Shown in pieces: positions 1 through 6,897 of a DNA stretch of 36,783 nucleotides. The notes under the pieces were generated by a model, which was given only the letters and a program-made list of their open reading frames with translations, was not told the DNA's origin and did no database searches. The position numbers and the translations under genes are program-made. This stretch comes from Gammaproteobacteria bacterium. GTDB taxonomy: Bacteria > Pseudomonadota > Gammaproteobacteria > Pseudomonadales > DSM-25080. Position 1 is the first letter of the stretch. Each line of letters opens with the position of its first letter. The stretch is taken from positions 1 through 36,783 of the forward strand of contig JABXIR010000078.1 in assembly GCA_013372965.1 (NCBI GenBank). Direction: 5' to 3'.

Positions 1-75
1 TACATTAAATAGATCCCCTTGCTTATGCGCCCTCGCTTCCATAACATAGAAAGCCACATCGATGTCACTCATCAT
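1..75 (-). CDS. Possible 5' end of an unidentified gene leaving the window leftward
   Basis: The minus strand is open from an ATG at 75 (or the adjacent ATG at 72) to the window edge, 25 codons starting MMSDIDVAFYVMEAR. It would be divergent from putP, with a 42-bp gap. The residue mix looks protein-like, but there is no clear Shine-Dalgarno sequence and the piece is too short to identify. It could be a chance open frame; the sequence to the left of the window would decide. Confidence 0.3.
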   Translation of the reverse strand, partial: MMSDIDVAFYVMEARAHKQGDLFNV

Positions 76-117
76 AACTATAATAAACGATCTGGATGAT
101 CCTACTGAGGCCCGTTA

Positions 118-1581
118 ATGGACATTTACACCCTCATTTCAATTTCCGCCTATTTCATCGCAATGCTCGGTATTGGACTGTACGCTTACCGCAATACTGA
201 AACCGATGTAGAAGGCTACCTCCTGGGTGGACGTCAACTTTCACCCGCAGTCACTGCATTATCCGCGGGTGCATCGGACATGAGCGGCTGGATCTTAATG
301 GGGCTTCCTGGTGCCATGTACATCAACGGCTTGTCATCGGCTTGGATTGCCATCGGCTTAGTCATCGGTGCGTATTTTAATTACCTGATTGTCGCGCCGC
401 GACTAAGACGTTTCTCAGAGCTCGCAAACGATGCGGTGACCATCCCCGACTACCTAAGTAATCGACTGAAGCCCGAAGGAAAATCGCTTCGAGCCGTCGC
501 TGCCGTCGTCGTTATTGTCTTCTTCACCCTCTACACCTCCGCGGGGCTGGTCGCGGGTGGAAAGCTATTCGAGTCAGCCTTCGGTCAAAGTTACGAACTC
601 GGAATTTTACTTACGGTTGGTGTCGTCGTTGTCTACACCCTAATTGGCGGCTTCCTCGCCGTCAGTATGACTGACTTCGTGCAAGGCTGTATCATGCTCG
701 TCGCATTAATTGTAGTACCAATAGTTGCTATATTTGATGTGCAAGATGTCAGTGCAACGTTAACGAGCATCGACCCGTCCATGCTGTCCCTAACCAGTAA
801 TCTCGGCATCATGGCGATCATTTCGAGTATGGCGTGGGGTCTGGGATATTTTGGACAACCGCATATCATCGTTCGATTCATGGCAATTCGATCGGTCGAA
901 GACATTCCAACGGCACGTCGAATTGGCATCAGCTGGATGATTCTCTCAGTAAGCGGTGCTTTGTGTGTTGGCTTAGTCGGCCGTGCCTATGTGATGCAAC
1001 ATAATCTCACCTTAGCCGATCCGGAAACGATCTTTATCCTGCTTTCACAAATTATGTTCCACCCTCTGGTTGCCGGCATTCTGCTATCGGCAATTCTTGC
1101 CGCCATCATGAGCACCATCAGTTCGCAGCTCCTAGTATCCGCAAGTTCGCTATCCGAAGATCTCTATCACAGATTATTCAAACGCGAAGCGAGCCAACGC
1201 GAAGTCGTTATCGTTGGTCGCGCGGCCGTCTTAGGCGTCAGTGCCGTAGCAGCTTACTTGGCCCTAAACCCAGACGAAACCATTCTCGGACTCGTCGCCA
1301 ACGCTTGGGCAGGCTTCGGTGCGGCATTTGGACCCGTGATCATTCTCTCACTGGTATGGTCGAAATTAACCTATCATGGGGCGGTGAGTGCAATGATTGC
1401 AGGCGCTGTAACCGTTTTATGGTGGTCTTCGTCATCTCTCACCATTAACGATCAGGTGCTGTCGTCATGGCTCTACGAAATTGTGCCGGGCTTCATTGTC
1501 GCGATGTTAGCTGCGCTGATCGTCAGTCGCTTCACGGCACGACCATCGCACAACATCGATCACTTTTTCAGCACGCGTTAA
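118..1581 (+). CDS. putP: Sodium/proline symporter PutP
   Basis: Inner-membrane Na+-coupled transporter of the SSS family that imports L-proline. The 487-aa length is close to E. coli PutP (about 502). The N-terminal signature GGRQLSPAVTALSAGASDMS contains D54 and S56, which correspond to the Na+-site D55 and S57 of E. coli. The later ILLSAILAAIMST segment carries the Ser-Thr pair that corresponds to S340/T341. WGLGYFGQPHI, WAGFGAAFGP and YEIVPGF also match PutP. Many hydrophobic segments fit the 13-helix fold. TGAGG lies about 7 nt before the ATG, and a TATAAT at 79-84 could serve as its -10 box, although no good -35 is visible. No putA is in the window. Family assignment is firm; proline as substrate is inferred from overall similarity. 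Confidence 0.93.
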   Translation: MDIYTLISISAYFIAMLGIGLYAYRNTETDVEGYLLGGRQLSPAVTALSAGASDMSGWILMGLPGAMYINGLSSAWIAIGLVIGAYFNYLIVAPRLRRFSELANDAVTIPDYLSNRLKPEGKSLRAVAAVVVIVFFTLYTSAGLVAGGKLFESAFGQSYELGILLTVGVVVVYTLIGGFLAVSMTDFVQGCIMLVALIVVPIVAIFDVQDVSATLTSIDPSMLSLTSNLGIMAIISSMAWGLGYFGQPHIIVRFMAIRSVEDIPTARRIGISWMILSVSGALCVGLVGRAYVMQHNLTLADPETIFILLSQIMFHPLVAGILLSAILAAIMSTISSQLLVSASSLSEDLYHRLFKREASQREVVIVGRAAVLGVSAVAAYLALNPDETILGLVANAWAGFGAAFGPVIILSLVWSKLTYHGAVSAMIAGAVTVLWWSSSSLTINDQVLSSWLYEIVPGFIVAMLAALIVSRFTARPSHNIDHFFSTR

Positions 1582-1659
1582 GCGGATTGTGACTTGGGCG
1601 TCTTTTTGGATTTTTGGTTAGAAACCGACTATGCTTAAGGCGTCCACGGAGGAAAACCC

Positions 1660-1932
1660 ATGAGTAACGTCGTATCAATTAGTTGCAAACACGCCCAAAG
1701 CGCAAGACGGCTTCAGTTTGCGACGCGCATTATTGAACTTCGATCGTTCATGGATGAGCTCGCAGAGTTTATCGATCATGAGGAAAACCTGCCTCCCAAC
1801 GAGCTCATCAGCTTGCAAAAGCTGCTTCTCGACTGCTGTGAAGCGCTAGATAAACGCTCTCCTCAAGCCATCCGATCGGTTATTGCAAGGAAAGACCTCT
1901 TCTCGCAGTTTCAAAATCAACGATCCCTCTAA
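1660..1932 (+). CDS. Unrecognised 90-aa protein
   Basis: I do not recognise this protein. It is small, soluble-looking and probably helical, with no signal peptide or membrane segment. Charged stretches such as IIELRSFMDELAEFIDHEE and LQKLLLDCCEALDKRSPQAIRS suggest two or three amphipathic helices. It has three cysteines (one near residue 9 and an adjacent pair near residue 67). The case for a real gene is a strong Shine-Dalgarno GGAGG about 8 nt before the ATG and sensible codon use. It lies 78 bp after putP and 95 bp before the RDD gene on the same strand, so it may be transcribed alone or by read-through. A 7-bp inverted repeat overlaps its stop codon (1930-1949) but has no T-tract. Function unknown. 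Confidence 0.6.
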   Translation: MSNVVSISCKHAQSARRLQFATRIIELRSFMDELAEFIDHEENLPPNELISLQKLLLDCCEALDKRSPQAIRSVIARKDLFSQFQNQRSL

Positions 1933-2027
1933 ATTCATTCGCGAATTTAAACACGGCAATGCCTGACGCCTTTTTGAAATTCTGATAATCTTCTCGACTA
2001 CGTTAAAAACAACCGCGAGAACACCTC

Positions 2028-2588
2028 ATGTCGGCTATTGATTATGCAGCACTTCCCATCGCTCCTGTTTGGAGACGCTATGCAGCGCTCGCTTATGACG
2101 CTTTACTGTTGATGGCAATTAGCTTGGGCTACTTTGGCTTAGTGACGGCTGTCTATTACGCCTTGGGAATCACGACCGAGGAAACAGGGTATCAAGTCTC
2201 TTACGATAAGGTGACAGGCTTTATCGTTTTTCTCCTTTGGATCGTTTTGATGGTGGCATTTTTCGGTTGGTTCTGGCGCCGAAATGGCCAAACTCTGGGC
2301 ATGCAAGCTTGGAAAATTCGAGTTCAGGCGCCTTCAGGCGACTTCATCAACTGGCGACAAGTTGTTTTACGATGTACGACAAGCCTATCGGCGATCGCTG
2401 TGTATCTGCTTCTCAATGCTTTATCGCTAGAAATTCACTGGAGCATCGCAGCAGCTGTTGCGCTTGCAAGTATGATTCCTCTTCCGTGGACGAGCGGCTT
2501 AGCGATCAATGACTCACTCAGTCACAGTCGAGTTGTGCAAGTTCCGAAAGACCAGCGGATTGGCAAAAAGAGCGGCGGCGTTTTTTGA
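2028..2588 (+). CDS. RDD-family integral membrane protein
   Basis: A 186-aa inner-membrane protein with the RDD-domain pattern: an N-terminal helix starting WRRYAALAYDALLL with the conserved Arg and Asp, a second hydrophobic segment near residues 64-85, and the typical junction RRNGQTLGMQAWKIRV before the last helices. RDD proteins have no well-defined general role; some have been linked to ion transport or envelope homeostasis. The gene ends only 8 bp from the convergent lptG end, with no room for a proper terminator. An RDD gene beside lptG also occurs in Pseudomonas as I recall, which supports the assignment. The Shine-Dalgarno is weak (GAGA). Function is not inferred further. Confidence 0.82.
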   Translation: MSAIDYAALPIAPVWRRYAALAYDALLLMAISLGYFGLVTAVYYALGITTEETGYQVSYDKVTGFIVFLLWIVLMVAFFGWFWRRNGQTLGMQAWKIRVQAPSGDFINWRQVVLRCTTSLSAIAVYLLLNALSLEIHWSIAAAVALASMIPLPWTSGLAINDSLSHSRVVQVPKDQRIGKKSGGVF

Positions 2589-2596
2589 CCCTCGCT

Positions 2597-3664
2597 CTAT
2601 TTCGCCCGCCTCAATAAATACAGGCCGATCACAAGACAAATCATAATCGGTATGGAAACCGCTAATATGGCTGGCAGACCAAACACCAAGCTTACCGGAC
2701 CAAGAATGTACTGAAGCGTCGAGAATGCAATTCCAGCAACAATGCCGGTAAAAATGCGGAACCCCATCGTGACCTGGCGAAGCGGACCAAACACAAACGA
2801 GATGGCGATAAACACTAGGCTAATGCTGGCGATGGGCTGCAAGACTTTCTGCCAGAATGCCAGTTTGTATGCGCTCGCATCTAATGATTGATCTTCAAGG
2901 TAGTTTGCATAGTAATAAAGATCTCGAATACTCAAGTTATCTTCATCGGCCGCGACAATCTGCATGACGCGTGGTGACATTTCTGATCGCCATTTCATTT
3001 CATCGACGACCTCGGTGGTCGTTTCTGTTTCACCAATGTGAGTGACGTGAGTCTGTTGGAGTAACCACTCATCGCGAATATAAATCGCTTCTTCAGAGTA
3101 GCTAATTCGCTGAAGCCGATCGTCCTCAAACTCGAATCGGACGATGCCGTAAAGCTTACCCGAAGGTAATACGGTACCCACACGAAAGAACTCACTTCCC
3201 TCTTTCCCCCAGAAACCATTATCACTGGCTTCCAAAGCAACGCGTTCGGCCGGCATACGCTTGAGATCGCGATTCGCTTCTGCAATGAGCTCAAGCGGGG
3301 ATGCAATGTATTCAGCGATGAGCATTCCCGTGATAATCACAGCAAGAGCGCCGCGCATGGCATACCACCCTAAACGTCGAACGGATATACCCGACGCACG
3401 CATCACGGTTAGTTCACTCGTCGACGCTAACTGCCCTAAACCGAACAACACGCCGATCAATACCGCAAAGGGCACCGCCGTAACAAGCTTCTTCGGTGCA
3501 AGATACAGGGTGTATTCGAGCACGGCTAGAAAGTTGTAATCGCCGCGCATAGAGTCCGCTTGATCAACAACGGTGGTGACTAAATCGAGCGCGGCGACGG
3601 CCAATAATACAACCGCCGAGGCTTTGAGCACACTGCTCGAAATATACTGTCGAATCAATCTCAT
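2597..3664 (-). CDS. lptG: LPS export permease subunit LptG
   Basis: One of the two transmembrane subunits of the LptB2FG ABC transporter, which extracts lipopolysaccharide from the inner membrane and passes it to LptC/LptA. The 355-aa protein has the family layout: an N-terminal helix (about 12-32), two further helices within about 60-120 (TAVPFAVLIGVLFGLGQL), a periplasmic beta-rich domain (about 130-265), and three C-terminal helices (about 272-352) that include PIASISLVFIAISFVFG. Its ATG overlaps the lptF stop codon by 4 nt (ATGA), so translation is probably coupled. The order lptF then lptG, and the RDD neighbour, help tell it from its paralogue. The ATPase LptB is not in the window. Confidence 0.93.
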   Translation of the reverse strand: MRLIRQYISSSVLKASAVVLLAVAALDLVTTVVDQADSMRGDYNFLAVLEYTLYLAPKKLVTAVPFAVLIGVLFGLGQLASTSELTVMRASGISVRRLGWYAMRGALAVIITGMLIAEYIASPLELIAEANRDLKRMPAERVALEASDNGFWGKEGSEFFRVGTVLPSGKLYGIVRFEFEDDRLQRISYSEEAIYIRDEWLLQQTHVTHIGETETTTEVVDEMKWRSEMSPRVMQIVAADEDNLSIRDLYYYANYLEDQSLDASAYKLAFWQKVLQPIASISLVFIAISFVFGPLRQVTMGFRIFTGIVAGIAFSTLQYILGPVSLVFGLPAILAVSIPIMICLVIGLYLLRRAK

Positions 3665-4737
3665 GCTTGAGCCCTCGCAACGCGCTTCATCTCGCGTTCA
3701 GGTGAAATCAAGAGCCACCAACCCAGTGCTAAAAAGCACAGATGTATCCACCACATACCCAACCAAGTTGGTATCTTTTCATCCTCAATCGCAGATTGCG
3801 AGGCACTGATGAGTACGAGATACACGAGGAACAACAGTATCCCAGGAACCAACTTGGCATATTTACCCGAGCGTGGGTTAGTGCGTCCCAAGCTCATCGC
3901 TAACAGGGTCATAATCGGTACCATCAAGACGATGGATAGACGGTAGTGAAGTGTTGCCACATGCTCAACCCCGCCGGCGCGAATTAAATCGGGTGTTGAC
4001 CACGTTTTTAGTTTACCGATTTCTTCCTCGACTTCGCGATCTGGTATGAGAATGCCATGGGACTCGAAACTGATAATCTGCCCGCCAGATGTTCCTGGTG
4101 AAAAATCGTAGCGCTGGCCGTCTCTGAAGACAACGTATCTGCGTCCGTCCAATCGGACTTCATTTGCAACCGGCGCCGTCATCACAAACGGTGTTCCGTG
4201 TCGGTTGAGCGATGCAAGAAACACGCGCGATAGCTCACCTTCTTCGACCGCCTCGCTGTATACAACGTTTTCGCGACCGCTGATATTCAAAAAGCGTCCA
4301 GGAGCCAGCCGATCAATTTCGGAGCGGGCACTCTGCTCCGCGAGGATGACGTTCGCTTCACGCAAGCCTCTCGGTCCGAGATCAAAACTGACCAAGCCGA
4401 CTAACACGGTGACCAATAAGGCGGGTACCATCACCCACCAAGTAAACTGCTTTTGGCTCGTTCCGGTGGCAAAAAGAATCGTCGCCTCCGACTCCATATA
4501 CATTCGCCCAACCACCAGCATTACACCGAGAAACAGTGACAACGGAAGAATAATCTCAAGACTTGCGGGAATCCGATAAAGAATAATCCAAATGAGCACA
4601 TCGGCGTCGTACAAACCCGCTGCAGCCCTTGAAAGATAGCGGGCGAGCGAATTACTGACCACAATCAGTAGTAGCGTTAAGGCCACCGCAAAAAACGATG
4701 TTAATATCTCTTTCGAGATGAATCGGAATAGAATCAC
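3661..4737 (-). CDS. lptF: LPS export permease subunit LptF
   Basis: Partner of LptG in the LptB2FG transporter. At 358 aa it shows helix 1 at about 12-32, the family block LEIILPLSLFLGVMLVVGRM followed by MESEATIL, a periplasmic jellyroll region (about 130-265), and three C-terminal helices that include VLMVPIMTLLAMSLGRTNPRSG, the LptF-type equivalent of E. coli VPLSVVNPRQG. The start is GTG at 4737 because MILFRFISKEIL matches the family N-terminus and no in-frame upstream start was found near it. The Shine-Dalgarno is weak. The gene diverges from pepA across a 90-bp gap, the arrangement known from E. coli and Pseudomonas. Confidence 0.94.
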   Translation of the reverse strand: MILFRFISKEILTSFFAVALTLLLIVVSNSLARYLSRAAAGLYDADVLIWIILYRIPASLEIILPLSLFLGVMLVVGRMYMESEATILFATGTSQKQFTWWVMVPALLVTVLVGLVSFDLGPRGLREANVILAEQSARSEIDRLAPGRFLNISGRENVVYSEAVEEGELSRVFLASLNRHGTPFVMTAPVANEVRLDGRRYVVFRDGQRYDFSPGTSGGQIISFESHGILIPDREVEEEIGKLKTWSTPDLIRAGGVEHVATLHYRLSIVLMVPIMTLLAMSLGRTNPRSGKYAKLVPGILLFLVYLVLISASQSAIEDEKIPTWLGMWWIHLCFLALGWWLLISPEREMKRVARAQA

Positions 4738-4751
4738 GTAAAAATGGTTCG

Positions 4752-4781
4752 TTGTCGTTTAAAGATGACGTAAACTATACC
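4752..4781 (+). promoter_or_regulatory. Candidate sigma70 promoter for pepA-holC
   Basis: TTGTCG (4752-4757) and TATACC (4776-4781) are separated by 18 bp in the gap between lptF and pepA. This would start transcription near 4788, leaving a short leader with GAGAGAG before the pepA ATG. The gap must also hold the lptF promoter on the other strand, which I could not place. The match is moderate. Confidence 0.35.
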
Positions 4782-4827
4782 TTTAATTGACACAAATGTT
4801 GACCCAATATTTTTAGAGAGAGTAGCA

Positions 4828-6300
4828 ATGCAATTTACCGCCAAAAGCTGTGCAGCAGAGCAACATTCCACCGAACTTGCCATCGTAGGCGTTCGCCCTG
4901 AACAACCACTTTCAAACGATGCCAAATTACTCGATGACGCGAGCAACGGCTTAATTAGTGCCGTCATCAAATCGGGCGACTTTAAAGCAGGCAACGGTGA
5001 AACCCTTTTACTCCAAACCCCTTCAAGTGAGGCTAAGCGAGTGTTACTCGTTGGCGCGGGCGAGAAAGATGACTCTGCCTCTCTCAAAAAGGCCTTGAGC
5101 GCCATGGCCGATGCGGCGCTTAATGCCAATGCGCCTGAAGCAACCTTGTTTATCGATGAGCTTCTTGGCGACGAATACGACGCAGAGCGCGCCGAAATGG
5201 TCGCCCACGCGTTCATTTACAACGGCTATCGTTTTGATGACCACAAAAGCGAGCCAAAAGCGCCATCCAAACTAGAGCACATCGTTCTTAGCGTGAAAGC
5301 GTCAGAACTCGAGCTCATGGATGCGGCTCTCAATGAAGGTGCTATCATCGCATCGGGTGTCAATGTAGCGCGAACGCTCGCTAACGAGCCAGGCAATGTC
5401 GTGACGCCGGTCTACCTGTCCGCCCGTGCTCAGGAAATGGCCGAGGTCAACGATAAGCTAACCACCAAGGTACTGGGCATGGAAGAAATGGAAGCGCTCG
5501 GTATGGGTGCCTTCATTTCAGTTGCGAAAGGCTCCGTGATCCCAGGTCAGCTAATCGTTATGGAATACCGTAACGGTCAAGCCGACGATGCCCCTTATGC
5601 GCTCGTCGGCAAGGGCATCACGTTCGATACGGGCGGCATTAGTCTGAAACCAGGCGCTGGGATGGACGAAATGAAATTCGACATGGGCGGCGCGGCCTGC
5701 GTATTCGGCACACTAGAAGCCGTCATCGACATGGAACTGCCCATCAACTTGATCTGTGTTGTCGCCGCGGCTGAAAACATGCCAGCCGGCAATGCATCCA
5801 AGCCAGGTGACATTGTGAAGACCATGAGTGGTCAAACTGTTGAGATTCTCAACACCGACGCAGAAGGTCGTTTAGTATTGTGTGACGCGCTCACCTACAC
5901 CATCGAAAACTACCACCCTCGCGCAGTTGTCGACATCGCTACGTTAACCGGCGCATGTGTGATCGCCCTGGGTCATCACGCATCAGGCCTGTATTCCAAC
6001 GACGACGATCTAGCCGACGATCTTCTCTCCAGCGGAGAAGAAATGGGGGATCGTGCATGGCGTATGCCATTGTGGGATGAGTACCAGCCTCAGTTAAACA
6101 CCAACTTCGCAGACATGGCCAATATCGGTGGCAAAGAAGCAGGTTCGGTCACTGCGGCATGCTTCCTATCTCGTTTTGTCGGCGACACTCCTTGGGCTCA
6201 CCTTGACATCGCAGGCTCGGCCTGGGTAAGTGGTGCCAAAAAAGGCGCAACGGGTCGACCGGTAAAACTACTCGCAGACTGGCTTCGCAAAGCCTCCTAA
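4828..6300 (+). CDS. pepA: Leucyl aminopeptidase PepA
   Basis: Cytosolic M17 dimetal aminopeptidase that removes N-terminal residues from peptides; in E. coli it also binds DNA as an accessory factor in Xer recombination and carAB control. The 490-aa protein has an N-terminal macro-like domain (about 1-165) and a C-terminal catalytic domain. Visible active-site residues are K262 and D267 in GKGITFDTGG, K274, D285 in MKFDMGG, and D344, E346 and R348 in the hallmark NTDAEGRL. They sit 8 positions before E. coli K270, D275, K282, D293, D352, E354 and R356, so the metal and catalytic set is complete. The stop codon directly abuts the holC ATG, indicating an operon. Confidence 0.96.
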   Translation: MQFTAKSCAAEQHSTELAIVGVRPEQPLSNDAKLLDDASNGLISAVIKSGDFKAGNGETLLLQTPSSEAKRVLLVGAGEKDDSASLKKALSAMADAALNANAPEATLFIDELLGDEYDAERAEMVAHAFIYNGYRFDDHKSEPKAPSKLEHIVLSVKASELELMDAALNEGAIIASGVNVARTLANEPGNVVTPVYLSARAQEMAEVNDKLTTKVLGMEEMEALGMGAFISVAKGSVIPGQLIVMEYRNGQADDAPYALVGKGITFDTGGISLKPGAGMDEMKFDMGGAACVFGTLEAVIDMELPINLICVVAAAENMPAGNASKPGDIVKTMSGQTVEILNTDAEGRLVLCDALTYTIENYHPRAVVDIATLTGACVIALGHHASGLYSNDDDLADDLLSSGEEMGDRAWRMPLWDEYQPQLNTNFADMANIGGKEAGSVTAACFLSRFVGDTPWAHLDIAGSAWVSGAKKGATGRPVKLLADWLRKAS

Positions 6301-6771
6301 ATGAGCACAGCGGTCAGTTTTTACATCCTACCCAGTAGCGACGAATCGTCGCTACTGGCGTTTGCTGCCTATCTTAGCGTCAAATCTTGGAGAAGTGGTC
6401 AGCATCCACACATCCATTGCGAAGATGAAGCTCATGCCGAGCAATTCAGACACGCAATACATCAGTTACAATCTCCAACACTCATGCCCCTAGAGCTCGG
6501 TACTGCCGACGTAGTTCACGGTGCAACCATTGGCTGGATTGACGAACATATTCCCCTCGCGGGTAACTCCATCATCTTTAATCTCAGTAATGAGATCGTT
6601 AAAGCATTCAGTCGCTTTGATCGACTCGTCGAGATCACCGATAAAGTAGAACAACGTGTTCAAGCTAAACGTGCCCTCTTCCGCTTTTATAAGGATCGCA
6701 ACTACCCGCTGCAATCTCACACGATTGAATGGCACCAACTTAACCGCGTTATACCACCGCAAACCGTGTAA
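6301..6771 (+). CDS. holC: DNA polymerase III chi subunit HolC
   Basis: Chi subunit of the polymerase III clamp-loader complex, which with psi links the replicase to single-strand-binding protein. At 156 aa it is near E. coli size (147). Features that match are a start that runs straight into VSFYILP, the block KSWRSGQHPHIHCEDEAHAEQF (E. coli has RWRSGKRVLIACEDEKQA), and a C-terminal segment with ALFRFYKDRNYPLQSHTIEW resembling RERYKAYRVAGFNLNTATW. It begins on the base after the pepA stop, and pepA-holC-valS is the usual gammaproteobacterial order. Codons 11 to 20 contain a perfect inverted repeat, described separately. Sequence identity to E. coli is low, as is normal for this subunit. Confidence 0.88.
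   Translation: MSTAVSFYILPSSDESSLLAFAAYLSVKSWRSGQHPHIHCEDEAHAEQFRHAIHQLQSPTLMPLELGTADVVHGATIGWIDEHIPLAGNSIIFNLSNEIVKAFSRFDRLVEITDKVEQRVQAKRALFRFYKDRNYPLQSHTIEWHQLNRVIPPQTV
6332..6358. repeat. Perfect 27-nt inverted repeat inside holC
   Basis: Arms CCAGTAGCGACGA (6332-6344) and TCGTCGCTACTGG (6346-6358) are exact reverse complements around a single A. The element begins 31 nt after the holC start, so in the pepA-holC transcript it would form a very stable hairpin just inside the second gene. No T-tract follows, so it is not a normal intrinsic terminator. Confidence 0.85.
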
Positions 6772-6788
6772 AACCCTCGATCTCACTG

Positions 6789-6817
6789 TTATAAATTTTC
6801 ACGAACTGCGTTATACT
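6789..6817 (+). promoter_or_regulatory. Candidate valS promoter
   Basis: A good -10 box, TATACT (6812-6817), has a weak -35-like TTATAA (6789-6794) 17 bp upstream, in the 126-bp gap between holC and valS. The leader would be about 75 nt, with GAGG close to the valS ATG. The -35 match is poor. Confidence 0.35.
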
Positions 6818-6897
6818 CGCGCGATATCAACTATTTTAGACACCTTGCGGATCGGGCGATTTTGCTGAGCGCCGCAAAGGCGACAATTTGAGGCAAC

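Noticed and set aside
1930..1949. Hairpin TAAATTC/GAATTTA as terminator of the 90-aa gene
   Set aside because: AT-rich 7-bp stem without a T-tract; too weak to call.
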